The notes under the pieces: generated by a model
Seen by the model: the letters and a program-made list of their open reading frames with translations, nothing else
The model's database searches: none
What the model was told of the DNA's origin: nothing
NCBI GenBank assembly: GCA_035571515.1
Contig: DATNCQ010000143.1
Location: 26,445-90,444, forward strand
Direction of reading: 5' to 3'
Length of the DNA: 64,000 nucleotides
Source of the DNA: Gp6-AA40 sp035571515
GTDB taxonomy: Bacteria > Acidobacteriota > Vicinamibacteria > Vicinamibacterales > UBA2999
Part shown: positions 51,113 through 59,680 of the stretch, in pieces
How positions within the stretch are numbered: position 1 is the stretch's first letter
Layout: each line of letters begins with the position of its first letter
Program-made: the position numbers and the translations under genes

Positions 51113-52183
51113 ATGTTCGACAAGCTGCTCAGCGTCGAGAACAAGTACGACGAGCTGATGACCAAGCTCGGCACGTCCGAGGTGCAGGCCGACGCGGCCG
51201 AATACCGCCGCTCGGCCAAGACGCTGTCGGAGCTGGAGCCGCTCGTACAGAAGTTCCGCGAGTACAAGGGCGTCGAGCAGGACATCAAGGGCGCCGAGGA
51301 GCTGGTCAACGGCGCCGACGCGGACATGCGCGACCTCGCGCGCGAGGAACTGAAGACGCTCGAGGTGCGGCGCGAGGCGCTGCTGCAGGATCTGAAAATC
51401 CTTCTCATCCCGAAGGATCCCAACGACGAGAAGAACGTCATCCTCGAAATCCGCGCGGGCACCGGCGGCGACGAGGCGGCGCTCTTCGCCGGCGACCTGT
51501 TCCGCATGTACTCCCGCTACGCCGAGCGGCAGGGCTGGCGGATCGAGGTGATGTCGTCGAGCGAGAGCGGCACCGGCGGGCTGAAGGAAGTGATCGCGTC
51601 GATCGAAGGGCGCGGCGTCTACAGCCGGCTGAAGTACGAGAGCGGCGTGCACCGCGTCCAGCGCGTGCCCGCCACCGAGGCGAGCGGCCGCATTCACACG
51701 TCGACGGCGACGGTGGCGGTCCTGCCCGAAGCCGAGGACGTCGACATCCAGATCAACGAGAAGGACCTGCGCATCGACACGTTCTGCTCGAGCGGCCCCG
51801 GCGGCCAGAGCGTCAACACCACCTACTCGGCCGTCCGGCTGACGCACATCCCCACGGGCGTGGTCGTGTCGCAGCAGGACGAGAAATCGCAGATCAAGAA
51901 CCGCGCGAAGGCGATGAAGGTGCTGCGCGCGCGGCTCTACGAGATGGAGATGCGCAAGCAGCAGGAAGCGATGGCGAAGGAGCGGCGCGGGCAGGTCGGC
52001 ACCGGCGAGCGCGCCGAGAAAGTCCGCACCTACAACTTCCCGCAGAGCCGCATCACCGACCATCGCATCAACTTCACCACCCATCGCCTGCACGACGTGC
52101 TCGAGGGCGACCCCGGCGAGCTGATCGACCAGCTCACGACGTTCTACAACGCCGAAAAACTGAAGGAAGCGACGACCGTCTAG
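51113..52183 (+). CDS. prfA: Peptide chain release factor 1
   Basis: 356 aa, standard. The tripeptide PAT in RVQRVPATEASGRIHTSTAT (about 178-197) recognises UAA/UAG. The GGQ loop DTFCSSGPGGQSVNTTYSAV (about 223-242) catalyses peptidyl-tRNA hydrolysis; Gln is the target of PrmC, encoded by the next gene with no gap. AGGGG five nt before ATG is the ribosome site and is the last piece of the palindrome array. Translation termination at UAG is relevant, because several repeats in this window supply UAG stops. Confidence 0.97.
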   Translation: MFDKLLSVENKYDELMTKLGTSEVQADAAEYRRSAKTLSELEPLVQKFREYKGVEQDIKGAEELVNGADADMRDLAREELKTLEVRREALLQDLKILLIPKDPNDEKNVILEIRAGTGGDEAALFAGDLFRMYSRYAERQGWRIEVMSSSESGTGGLKEVIASIEGRGVYSRLKYESGVHRVQRVPATEASGRIHTSTATVAVLPEAEDVDIQINEKDLRIDTFCSSGPGGQSVNTTYSAVRLTHIPTGVVVSQQDEKSQIKNRAKAMKVLRARLYEMEMRKQQEAMAKERRGQVGTGERAEKVRTYNFPQSRITDHRINFTTHRLHDVLEGDPGELIDQLTTFYNAEKLKEATTV

Positions 52184-53041
52184 ATGGGGCTGCTGTCCGA
52201 CACGCTGTCGACGGCGCGCGCACGCCTCGTCGCGGCCGGTATCCGGCCCGACGATGCCGCCGTCGACGTGCACGTCTACGCCCGCACGATCCTCGGCTGG
52301 GACGAGGCGACGCTGCTCGCCAACCTGCGCGAGCCGACGCCGAGGCCGCTCGAACCCCGCTTCTCCCAGTGGATTGCCCGCCGCGAAACGTGCGAACCGA
52401 CGGCGTACATTCTCGGCACGCGCGAGTTCTGGGGGCGGCCGTTCCTCGTGACGCCAGCCGTGCTCGTGCCGCGCCCCGAGACGGAATTCATCGTCGAGGA
52501 AGCCCTTCCGCTCGTGCGCGACCTTCGGGCGCCGCGCCTCGCCGACATCGGAACGGGCAGCGGGATCCTGGCCGTGACGCTGGCGGCCGAGATGCCGGAG
52601 GCCGCCGTCGTCGCGACCGATCTGTCCGGCGCCGCGCTCGTCGTCGCCCGCGAGAACGCGAAGCGGCATGGTGTCGCCGGGCGCGTCACGTTCGTGGAGA
52701 CGTCGTACCTGAACGGCATCAACGGCCTCTTCGACCTCGTCGTCGCCAACCCGCCCTACGTCCGCGATCTCGACAGGCCGGCCCTCGCGCGCGACGTGCG
52801 CCACGAGCCCGATGTCGCCCTGTTCGGCGGGCCGGACGGCCTGCGCGACGTCGGCGGCGTGCTCGACGCGGCGGTCGCGACGGTGAAGCCCGGCGGCTGG
52901 TTCGTGATGGAGTTCGGCTACGGCCAGGAGGAAGACGTGCGGCGGCTCGTGCACGCGCGGCCGTCGTTGCGCGTCGAGCGCGTCCGAGAAGATCTGCAAG
53001 GCATCGCTCGGACCGCCGTGGTGCAGAAAGCCATCCTATGA
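52184..53041 (+). CDS. prmC: RF glutamine-N5 methyltransferase
   Basis: 285 aa starting directly after the prfA stop. The N-terminal helical domain (about 1-85) holds DEATLLANLREPTPRPLEPR; the SAM domain has PRPETEFIVEEALPLV, LADIGTGSGILAVTLAAEMP (motif I, about 116-135) and the catalytic NPPYVRD (about 188-194), which binds the Gln side chain of GGQ. It methylates RF1 and RF2. Neighbour and order prfA-prmC are conserved in bacteria. Overlap with the HIT gene is 4 nt (ATGA). Confidence 0.96.
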   Translation: MGLLSDTLSTARARLVAAGIRPDDAAVDVHVYARTILGWDEATLLANLREPTPRPLEPRFSQWIARRETCEPTAYILGTREFWGRPFLVTPAVLVPRPETEFIVEEALPLVRDLRAPRLADIGTGSGILAVTLAAEMPEAAVVATDLSGAALVVARENAKRHGVAGRVTFVETSYLNGINGLFDLVVANPPYVRDLDRPALARDVRHEPDVALFGGPDGLRDVGGVLDAAVATVKPGGWFVMEFGYGQEEDVRRLVHARPSLRVERVREDLQGIARTAVVQKAIL

Positions 53042-53382
53042 GCGACTGTCTCTTCTGCCGCATCATCAGCGGCGAGATCAAGGGATCGATCGTGCACCAG
53101 GACACCGACCTGGTGGCCATCAAGGACATCAATCCGCAGGCGCCGCTGCACGTGCTGATCATCCCGCGCCAGCACATCGCGACCATCAACGACCTGACGC
53201 CGGCCAACGACGCGCTCGTCGGCTCGATGTTCCGCGCGGCCGCCGCGCTCGCGAAGCAGAACGGCTATTCGGAGCGTGGGTATCGGACCGTCTTCAACTG
53301 CAACAGCGAGGCGGGCCAATCCGTCTTCCACATCCACCTGCACGTGCTGGGCGGCAGACCGATGGCCTGGCCGCCGGGCTGA
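53038..53382 (+). CDS. HIT-family nucleotide phosphohydrolase (HinT-like)
   Basis: 114 aa. MSDCLFCRIISGEIKGSIVH gives the N-terminal CxxC of HinT-like proteins; the histidine triad is FHIHLHVLGGRPMAWPPG (HxHxH at about 98-102, followed by the usual GGRPM-W-PPG ending). Such enzymes hydrolyse adenosine phosphoramidates. ATGA overlap with prmC indicates co-translation of the prfA-prmC-hit group. Convergent with the VapC toxin gene 5 bp downstream. Confidence 0.95.
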   Translation: MSDCLFCRIISGEIKGSIVHQDTDLVAIKDINPQAPLHVLIIPRQHIATINDLTPANDALVGSMFRAAAALAKQNGYSERGYRTVFNCNSEAGQSVFHIHLHVLGGRPMAWPPG

Positions 53383-53387
53383 CGGCC

Positions 53388-53795
53388 CTACGGGATCACC
53401 GCGAACCTGGCGCGACGCGGCAGCCGGTAGATCCGGAAGTGGCTGTCGAGCGTGAGGATGCGCGTAATCCGCTCGCGCTCGGCGGCGCACACCAGAGCCG
53501 CGTCGGCAAAGTCCATCGGCAGGTCACGATACTTCTGCATCAACGCCTTCATGCGCGCCATGTCGGCTGCTCCGAGGTCGATGAGGACCAGCGCCTCGTC
53601 TGCGACCATGTCGCACAACGTGTCCGTTCCACGTGGGGTCTCGCCCAGCAGGTGCATCGCTTCCGTGATCGCCGGCCAGACGGTGGACAGTGGTTCGCGC
53701 ACCTGCGCGAGTGCCTCGACGCATCGATCGTGACCCGAGTCGTCGCGGTCGAGCACCGCGATCAGTGCGCTGGCGTCAACGAGCACGCCGGGCAC
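53388..53795 (-). CDS. vapC: VapC-type PIN ribonuclease toxin
   Basis: 135 aa. PIN-domain acidic residues: Asp in GVLVDASALIAVLDRDD (about 7 and 15), Glu in VWPAITEAMHLLG (about 45), Asp in DLPMDFADAALVCAAE (about 95 and 98) and Asp in ILTLDSHFRIYR (about 116). VapC toxins cleave tRNA or rRNA when freed from antitoxin. The gene overlaps the antitoxin end by 20 nt. It is located between the chromosomal prfA operon and the second M16 pair, so it may be stably integrated. Confidence 0.9.
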   Translation of the reverse strand: MPGVLVDASALIAVLDRDDSGHDRCVEALAQVREPLSTVWPAITEAMHLLGETPRGTDTLCDMVADEALVLIDLGAADMARMKALMQKYRDLPMDFADAALVCAAERERITRILTLDSHFRIYRLPRRARFAVIP

Positions 53796-54051
53796 GATGC
53801 TTCTGCCTGATCGCGTCGCGGTATTTGCGGTGGGTGTCGTTCGAGTAGTTCGCGCCGCCCGTGCTGATCGTGCCGATGAACGGCTTCAGCCGGTGCAACG
53901 CCGATGACTCTGCCCCACTCGACGGATGACCGTAGGCCTCGTACTGCTCGATCGCTTCGCGGACGACCTGCGATTTCGATCGCGCGGTCGCCGCGGCGAG
54001 CCGGCGGATTTTGGCCTCGGTCTCCGGATCCAGGCGAAGGCTGAACGGCAT
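53776..54051 (-). CDS. vapB: Ribbon-helix-helix antitoxin of VapC
   Basis: 91 aa. The first 45 residues form an RHH DNA-binding fold: MPFSLRLDPETEAKIRRLAA (strand and helix A) and ARSKSQVVREAIEQYE (helix B). The C-terminal half (SALHRLKPFIGTISTGGANY, NDTHRKYRDAIRQKHR) would embrace the toxin. A 22-bp palindrome (54057-54078) six bases ahead of the ATG is the expected operator for autoregulation. Identified as VapB by context. Confidence 0.85.
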   Translation of the reverse strand: MPFSLRLDPETEAKIRRLAAATARSKSQVVREAIEQYEAYGHPSSGAESSALHRLKPFIGTISTGGANYSNDTHRKYRDAIRQKHRARRAR

Positions 54052-54056
54052 CTTTG

Positions 54057-54078
54057 TGTCCTACATCAGTGTAGGACA
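54057..54078 (-). promoter_or_regulatory. Palindromic operator of vapBC
   Basis: TGTCCTACA-TCAG-TGTAGGACA, perfect 9-bp arms around 4 bp, located 6 bp upstream of the vapB start. RHH antitoxins typically repress their own promoter by binding such inverted repeats. The arm sequence on the minus strand includes TAGGAC, a possible -10, so binding would block transcription. Confidence 0.65.
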
Positions 54079-54103
54079 GGAACACCGCTCCGTCAACGCG
54101 AAA

Positions 54104-54166
54104 GGCGGACCTGAAGGTCCGCCTCTACGATCGATTGCGCCAGGTGGACCTGCAGGTCCGCCTACG
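54104..54166 (-). repeat. Two GTAG-type palindromes at the M16 stop codon
   Basis: Read on the minus strand, GTAG + GCGGACCTGCAGGTCC (54143-54166) and GTAG + AGGCGGACCTTCAGGTCC (54104-54128). The first GTAG provides the TAG stop of the M16 gene (54162-54164). The two elements are about 40 bp apart in the same orientation between the M16 gene and vapB. Confidence 0.8.
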
Positions 54167-55439
54167 TCCGGCCCGAATACGGTCCCGCGACGACGACGGC
54201 GGCCTTCGACGGGTCGAGGACCGCGCGCGCGGCCGCATGGACCTCGTCGCGCGTGACGCGGCCGAGCAGGTCCGGCACCCTGACGTCGAAGTCCATGCCC
54301 AGACCGAAGAACTCCACCATCTGCAGGAAGTTCGCGATGCCGACGTTGGTCTCCAGCCGTCGCGGCATCGAGCCGATCAGGTACTGCCGCGACTCGGCGA
54401 CCTCCTGCTCCGTCGGCCCGTCGGCGGCCATTCTCGCGACCTCCTCGTCGATTGACGCCAGCGCCCGATCGACGTTCGCCGGGTTCACGCCCGCGCGAAT
54501 CAGCAGCGGCCCGGGGACGACGTTGGCGTCGAGCGCGCTGTAGACGTAGTACGCCATCCCCTGCCGCTCGCGGATGCTGTCGCCGAGGCGGCCGCCAATC
54601 GAGTACTCGCCGAGGATGTTGTTCATCAGCCAGTACGCGTAGTAGGCGGGGTCGGCGCGCAGGATCGTCGTGAAGCCGTAGGCGATGTCGGCCTGCGCCT
54701 TGTTCATCATCGGGATGACGCGCATGCGACGCTCGCGGGACGAGGGCGCCGGCGGGAACACCGCCTCGGCGGGCGGCGCCGCCTTCCAGGCGGAGAACGC
54801 GCGGCTCGCCGACTCGATCGCCCGCGCCGGCTCCACGTCGCCGACCAGCACCAGCGAAAGCGCGCGCGGCCTGAACCGGTCCGCGTGGAACGTCTGCAGC
54901 GAGGCGCGCGGAATGCGTTCGACGACGCCGACGCCGCCGCGCGGCCGCCGGCCGTAGGGGTGCGCCTCGCCGTACAACAGCGAAAAGAGGCCCTCCCCCG
55001 CCATCGCCGCCGGGTTGTCCTCGTCCTGCCGAATCATCGTGATGATCTCGCCGCGCCGCGTCTCGACCTCCGGGTCGGGAAACGCGGGCTGCGTGACGAC
55101 GTCGGCCAGCGTCATCAGGGTCGGATCGAGATCCTCGACCAGGCAGGTGCAGACGAGGGACAGGGCGTGGCGGTTGATGGCGATCGCGAGCGATACGCCG
55201 CGATTCTCGAGCTGGTCCGCAATCTCCTCGGCGGTGTGCCGGGTGGTGCCGCGATCGATCGTGCGCGACACGAAATGGGACACACCGGGCTCGGAAGCGG
55301 GATCGAAGATGGTCCCGGCTTCGAAGGAGGCGTGCAGCGTGACCGCCGGCGTCGCGCCCGCGTGCTTGGCGATGACGCGCACGCCGTTGTCGAGCACCGA
55401 GCGCGCCGGTGCCAGCCCGCGCTGTTCGATCGTCGTCAT
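54162..55439 (-). CDS. M16 peptidase homologue, probably non-catalytic subunit (second pair)
   Basis: 425 aa. N-terminal beta-alpha unit SVLDNGVRVIAKHAGATPAV and the motif place reads GVSHFVSRTIDRGT, so the zinc-binding HxxEH is lost. The C-terminal half contains GRLGDSIRERQGMAYYVYSA (the R/Y substrate-grip region) and LIGSMPRRLETNVGIANFLQ. Partner of the catalytic gene upstream, overlapping it by 4 nt (ATGA). The last codon ACG followed by TAG belongs to a GTAG-type palindrome, implying loss of the original stop. No signal peptide is seen. Confidence 0.88.
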   Translation of the reverse strand: MTTIEQRGLAPARSVLDNGVRVIAKHAGATPAVTLHASFEAGTIFDPASEPGVSHFVSRTIDRGTTRHTAEEIADQLENRGVSLAIAINRHALSLVCTCLVEDLDPTLMTLADVVTQPAFPDPEVETRRGEIITMIRQDEDNPAAMAGEGLFSLLYGEAHPYGRRPRGGVGVVERIPRASLQTFHADRFRPRALSLVLVGDVEPARAIESASRAFSAWKAAPPAEAVFPPAPSSRERRMRVIPMMNKAQADIAYGFTTILRADPAYYAYWLMNNILGEYSIGGRLGDSIRERQGMAYYVYSALDANVVPGPLLIRAGVNPANVDRALASIDEEVARMAADGPTEQEVAESRQYLIGSMPRRLETNVGIANFLQMVEFFGLGMDFDVRVPDLLGRVTRDEVHAAARAVLDPSKAAVVVAGPYSGRT

Positions 55440-56815
55440 CGCCGCTCGCGCGCCGCGGGACCGGCGCCCGCGCCTTCGCCGATCGGCGCCGGCGGTTCAT
55501 CGGCCGGCGGCTGCGGGTCGAACCAGCCGATGGTGCGATTGGCCGTCCGGAAGCAGGCGGCCGCCGCCTCGCCCACCTGTTCCACGGTCACCCCGTCGAT
55601 CCGCTCGCGCAGCGCCGGTACCAGCCTCCAGCTCGCGATGGTCTCGAAGTAGCCGAGCTGATGCGCGATGTTCGAGATGCTGTCGCCTTCGAACACCAGC
55701 CGGGCGCGCAGCTGGTTCTTCGCCTTCCGCACCTCGGTCTCGGTGATGCCGTGGCGCCGCACCGCCTCGAGCTGCGCCAGCGTCGCCTCCTCGACCACCC
55801 TGAGAGCGGTCCCCTCGGTCGCGGTCACGGAGATCGTGTAGAGAAACGGCTCCTGGGTCGGCACGAGGCCGCCGTTCACCGCCGACGCCAGGCCCCCGTC
55901 GACGAGCGCGCGGTACAGGCGCGCGCTGCGCTGCGGCGGCGGCGTGCGGAAGCTCGCCCAGATGTTCAACCCCTTCGCCCCCGTCAGCGCCGCGTCGAGC
56001 ACCAGGAGCGGGAAGAACGCGGGATCGTTGACCGCCGGGGCGTGGAAGCCGATCTTCAGGTACGCCGTTGTCCCTTCGCGCGCGACGGTGACCCGGCGCT
56101 CGCCGAGCTGCTCGGGCTCGCGCGTCGGGACGCCCTTCGGGGCCTCGCCCGGCGCGATCGCGCCGAAGCGCTGCACCACCTGCCGCAGCGCGTCCTTGCG
56201 ATCGACGTCGCCCACGATCACGAGCGTCGCGTTGTTCGGGACGTAGTGACGACGGTAATAGCCGTACAGATCGTCGCGCGTCATCGTCTGGAGATCGCCA
56301 AGCCAGCCGATCGTCGGATGGCCGTAGGGATGCGCGCGAAACGCGGTCGCGGTCAGCTCCTGATCGAGGAGCTGATCGGGGTCGTTCTCGCCGCCCTGCA
56401 GCTCCGAGATGATCACCGTGCGCTCCGACTCGCAGTCGGCCGGATCGTAGAGGCAGTTCGCCATCCGCTCGGACTCGATGAACAGCATGCGATCGAGCGC
56501 GTCGCGCGTGGCGGTCTCGGTGTAGGTGGTCTGGTCGATCCACGTGTAGCCGTTCCAGTAGCCGCCGAACTGCTCGATGATCCCCTTGACCTTGTCGCGC
56601 GGGATGTTGGTCGTCCCCTTGAAGTTCATGTGCTCGACCCAGTGCGACACGCCGGTGAGCCCGCGTCCCTCGTTCTTCGAGCCGACGCGATACCAGCACC
56701 ACACCGACGCGAGTGGCGCCGTGCGCACTTCCTGGATGAGGACACGCAGCCCGTTGTCGAGCAACTCCTCGTAGACCTCGCCACTCGTCGTCTCGATCGT
56801 GTTCTGCACCGCCAC
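55436..56815 (-). CDS. M16 zinc metallopeptidase, catalytic subunit (second pair)
   Basis: 459 aa from GTG 56815 (VAVQNTIETTSGEVYEELLD). HWVEHMNFKG (about 59-68) carries HxxEH, and ERTVIISELQGGENDPD (about 125-140) the third ligand. The remainder follows the processing-peptidase pattern, with RVTVAREGTTAYLKIGFHAP (inter-domain) and VRKAKNQLRARLVFEGDS. The C-terminal tail (PQPPADEPPAPIGEGAGAGP) is low-complexity. The promoter is shared with ileS: TATAAT stands 6 bp before the GTG, implying a leaderless transcript. Confidence 0.92.
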   Translation of the reverse strand: MAVQNTIETTSGEVYEELLDNGLRVLIQEVRTAPLASVWCWYRVGSKNEGRGLTGVSHWVEHMNFKGTTNIPRDKVKGIIEQFGGYWNGYTWIDQTTYTETATRDALDRMLFIESERMANCLYDPADCESERTVIISELQGGENDPDQLLDQELTATAFRAHPYGHPTIGWLGDLQTMTRDDLYGYYRRHYVPNNATLVIVGDVDRKDALRQVVQRFGAIAPGEAPKGVPTREPEQLGERRVTVAREGTTAYLKIGFHAPAVNDPAFFPLLVLDAALTGAKGLNIWASFRTPPPQRSARLYRALVDGGLASAVNGGLVPTQEPFLYTISVTATEGTALRVVEEATLAQLEAVRRHGITETEVRKAKNQLRARLVFEGDSISNIAHQLGYFETIASWRLVPALRERIDGVTVEQVGEAAAACFRTANRTIGWFDPQPPADEPPAPIGEGAGAGPAARERR

Positions 56816-56821
56816 GTCCGC

Positions 56822-56849
56822 ATTATAGGTCGCCGCCTCGGAGTACAAT
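56822..56849. promoter_or_regulatory. Overlapping divergent promoters for M16 and ileS
   Basis: On the minus strand TTGTAC-15 bp-TATAAT (TATAAT at 56822-56827) leads to GTG 56815, 6 bp away. On the plus strand TACAAT (56844-56849) leads to ATG 56858, 8 bp away. Only 42 bp separate the two start codons, so RNA polymerase can use one direction at a time. Confidence 0.5.
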
Positions 56850-56857
56850 TTGCGGGA

Positions 56858-59680
56858 ATGCCCGAGTGGAAGGACACGGTGAACCTGCCGCGCACAGGTT
56901 TTCCGATGAAAGCGAACCTGCAGACGGCCGAGCCCGAGGCGATCGCGCGCTGGGACGCGATGAACCTCTACGGGCAGATCCGCGAGCAGCGGCGCGGCGC
57001 GGCGAAGTTCGTCTTCCACGACGGCCCTCCGTACGCCAACGCGCAGATTCACCTCGGTACCGCGCTCAACAAGATCCTGAAGGACATCGTCATCAAGTCG
57101 CGGACGATGGCCGGCTTCGACGTGCCGTACACGCCCGGCTACGACTGTCACGGGCTGCCGATCGAGCTCAAGGTCGACCGCGAGCTCGGGCCGAAGAAGC
57201 GCGACATGTCGATCTCCGACATCCGGCGCGCCTGCCGCGAGTACGCGGGCCGCTACATCGACGTGATGACCGCCGAATTCAAGCGGCTGATGGTCTTCGG
57301 CGACTGGGATCACTACTACGTGACGATGAATCCGCGCTACCAGGCGGACATCGCGCGCGCGCTCGGCGCGTTCGTCGAGCGAGGGCTGGTCTACAAGGGC
57401 AAGAAGCCGGTCCACTGGTGCATCCACTGCCGCACGGCACTGGCGGAGGCGGAAGTCGAGTACGCGGACCATTCGTCGCCGTCGATCTACGTGGAGTTTC
57501 CGCTCAACCCGGAAAGCGCGGGCGAACTCGCGGCGCGCGCGCCGGCACTGGCGGGACGCGAGGTCTCCACGCTCATCTGGACGACGACGCCGTGGACGAT
57601 CCCGTCCAACCTCGCGCTCGCCTTTCACCCCGAGTTCGACTACGCGGCGTACGAGGTGGACGGCTGCGCGGTGATTGTCGCCGAGCGGCTCGCGCCGACC
57701 GTCGCCAAAGTGGTCGGGCGCGCCTTCGACCGGCCGATCGCGCGCCTCACGGGCGAGCAGCTCGAAGGCATCCGCTTCCGCCACCCGCTCTACGAGCGCG
57801 ATTCGGTCGGCGTCCTCGCCGACTATGTGACGCTCGACGCCGGAACCGGCATCGTGCATACGGCGCCGGGCCATGGCGCGGACGACTTCCTGACCGGCCG
57901 CAAGTACGGGCTCGACATCTACGCGCCGGTCGACGCCGGCGGACACTTCCTCGAGACCGTCGGTCTGTTCGGGGGGCAGCGCGTGTTCGACGCCAACCCC
58001 AACGTCGAGCAGGCGCTGAAGGAGCGCGCCCGCCTGTGGCATCGCGAGCCGTTCGAGCACCAGTACCCCCACTGCTGGCGCTGCCACAACCCGGTCATCT
58101 TCCTGGCGACGTCACAGTGGTTCGTGCGGATGGACGGCGACGCTGCCATCACGGGAGCCGACGGCGGCACGCGGACGCTGCGCGATGCGGCGCAGCATGC
58201 GATCGATCACGAGGTGAAATGGATTCCCGCGTGGGGGCGCGACCGCATCTTCAATATGGTCACCAACCGTCCCGACTGGTGCATCTCGCGCCAGCGCGCC
58301 TGGGGTGTGCCGATCCCGGCGGTCGACTGCACGTCGTGCGGCGAGGCGATCCTGACGACGGCGCTGGTCGAGAAGGCGGCGGCGGTCTTCGAGCGTTACA
58401 ACGCCGACGCGTGGTACGAGCGCCCGATCGAGGAGTTCCTGCCCGAGGGATTGACCTGCCCGTCGTGCGGCGGCACGTCGTTCGAGCGCGAGCGCGACAT
58501 CCTGGACGTCTGGTTCGATTCCGGCTCCAGCCACGAAGCGGTGCTCGCCCGCTCAGCCGAGCTCGGGTGGCCCGCCGACATGTACTTGGAAGGCAGCGAT
58601 CAGCACCGCGGCTGGTTCCAGAGCTCGCTGCTCGTGGCGCTGGCGACGCGCGGGCGCCCTCCCTACCGCGAGGTGCTCACCCACGGCTTCCTCATCGACC
58701 TCGAAGGCCGCAAGATGTCGAAGTCCGTCGGCAACGCCATCTCGCCGCAGGAGGTCATCAAGGAGAGCGGCGCCGAGATCATCCGCCTGTGGGTCGCCTC
58801 GACGGAATTCACCGAGGAGCTGCGCGTCAGCAAGGAAATCCTCACGCGCGTCGTCGACACGTACCGGAAGCTGCGCAACACGTGCCGGATTCTCGTCGCC
58901 AACCTGTACGACTTCGACCCGCTGGTCGACAGCGTGCCCGTCGACCAGCTCGACGCGATCGACCGCTACGCGCTGGCGCGCTTCGCTGACGCCGCCAGGC
59001 GGACGCTCGCGGCCTACAACGAGTACGAGTTCGCGACGGCGTCCCAGGCGCTGAACATGCTCGCGACCGTGGACCTCAGCGCCTTTTACGTCGACGTCAC
59101 CAAAGACCGGATGTACACGCTCCGCGCGCGCTCCCGCGAGCGGCGGTCGACGCAGACCGCGATGTTCCTCATGTGCGACGGGCTCGCACGGCTGCTCGCG
59201 CCCATCCTGCCGGTGACCGCGGACGACCTCTGGCGTCACATGCCGGGACAGCGCTCGGCGTCCGTTCATCTCGAAGACTTTCCGAAGGTCGATGCGCTGG
59301 CGGCGCCCGACCTGGTCGCGGACTGGGACCGCCTGATGCAGGTGCGCGATACCGTCAACGCGGCGCTCGAGGACAAGCGGAAGGACAAGGTGATCGGCAA
59401 CTCGCTCGGCGCGAGCGTCACGCTGACGGCCACCGGGCCCATCGCCGCGCTGCTCGAGCAGTACCGCGAGCAGCTGCCGATGCTTTTCATCGTCTCGGAC
59501 CTGACCCTCAACCTCGGCGAGGCGACCGGCGCCGATTCGGTGCGCGTGGACGTCGGCAAGGCGCGCGGGATCAAGTGCGGGCGGTGCTGGCGGTTCGTGC
59601 CATCGGTCCGCACCGAGCCCGACTGGTCGGGCATCTGCGACCGCTGCGTCGAGGCGCTGGCCGAAGCGGTAAATTCGTAG
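56858..59680 (+). CDS. ileS: Isoleucyl-tRNA synthetase
   Basis: 940 aa from ATG 56858 (MPEWKDTVNLPRTGFPMKAN). HIGH-equivalent ANAQIHLGTALNKILKD (about 61-77; final residue Thr instead of His), CP1 editing domain with TLIWTTTPWTIPSNLALA, GTGIVHTAPGHGADDF, catalytic WCISRQRAWGVPIPA and GRKMSKSVGNAISP (KMSKS, about 616). The C-terminal zinc finger is intact: CGRCWRF and CDRCVEAL. It charges tRNA-Ile. LspA and Lgt follow with the usual ileS-lspA order. Confidence 0.97.
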   Translation: MPEWKDTVNLPRTGFPMKANLQTAEPEAIARWDAMNLYGQIREQRRGAAKFVFHDGPPYANAQIHLGTALNKILKDIVIKSRTMAGFDVPYTPGYDCHGLPIELKVDRELGPKKRDMSISDIRRACREYAGRYIDVMTAEFKRLMVFGDWDHYYVTMNPRYQADIARALGAFVERGLVYKGKKPVHWCIHCRTALAEAEVEYADHSSPSIYVEFPLNPESAGELAARAPALAGREVSTLIWTTTPWTIPSNLALAFHPEFDYAAYEVDGCAVIVAERLAPTVAKVVGRAFDRPIARLTGEQLEGIRFRHPLYERDSVGVLADYVTLDAGTGIVHTAPGHGADDFLTGRKYGLDIYAPVDAGGHFLETVGLFGGQRVFDANPNVEQALKERARLWHREPFEHQYPHCWRCHNPVIFLATSQWFVRMDGDAAITGADGGTRTLRDAAQHAIDHEVKWIPAWGRDRIFNMVTNRPDWCISRQRAWGVPIPAVDCTSCGEAILTTALVEKAAAVFERYNADAWYERPIEEFLPEGLTCPSCGGTSFERERDILDVWFDSGSSHEAVLARSAELGWPADMYLEGSDQHRGWFQSSLLVALATRGRPPYREVLTHGFLIDLEGRKMSKSVGNAISPQEVIKESGAEIIRLWVASTEFTEELRVSKEILTRVVDTYRKLRNTCRILVANLYDFDPLVDSVPVDQLDAIDRYALARFADAARRTLAAYNEYEFATASQALNMLATVDLSAFYVDVTKDRMYTLRARSRERRSTQTAMFLMCDGLARLLAPILPVTADDLWRHMPGQRSASVHLEDFPKVDALAAPDLVADWDRLMQVRDTVNAALEDKRKDKVIGNSLGASVTLTATGPIAALLEQYREQLPMLFIVSDLTLNLGEATGADSVRVDVGKARGIKCGRCWRFVPSVRTEPDWSGICDRCVEALAEAVNS

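Noticed and set aside
56920..56970. HLGT instead of HIGH in IleRS as a sign of a divergent or inactive synthetase
   Set aside because: KMSKS, editing domain and zinc finger are intact and the second His is known to vary among class I synthetases; the gene is in its usual ileS-lspA context.
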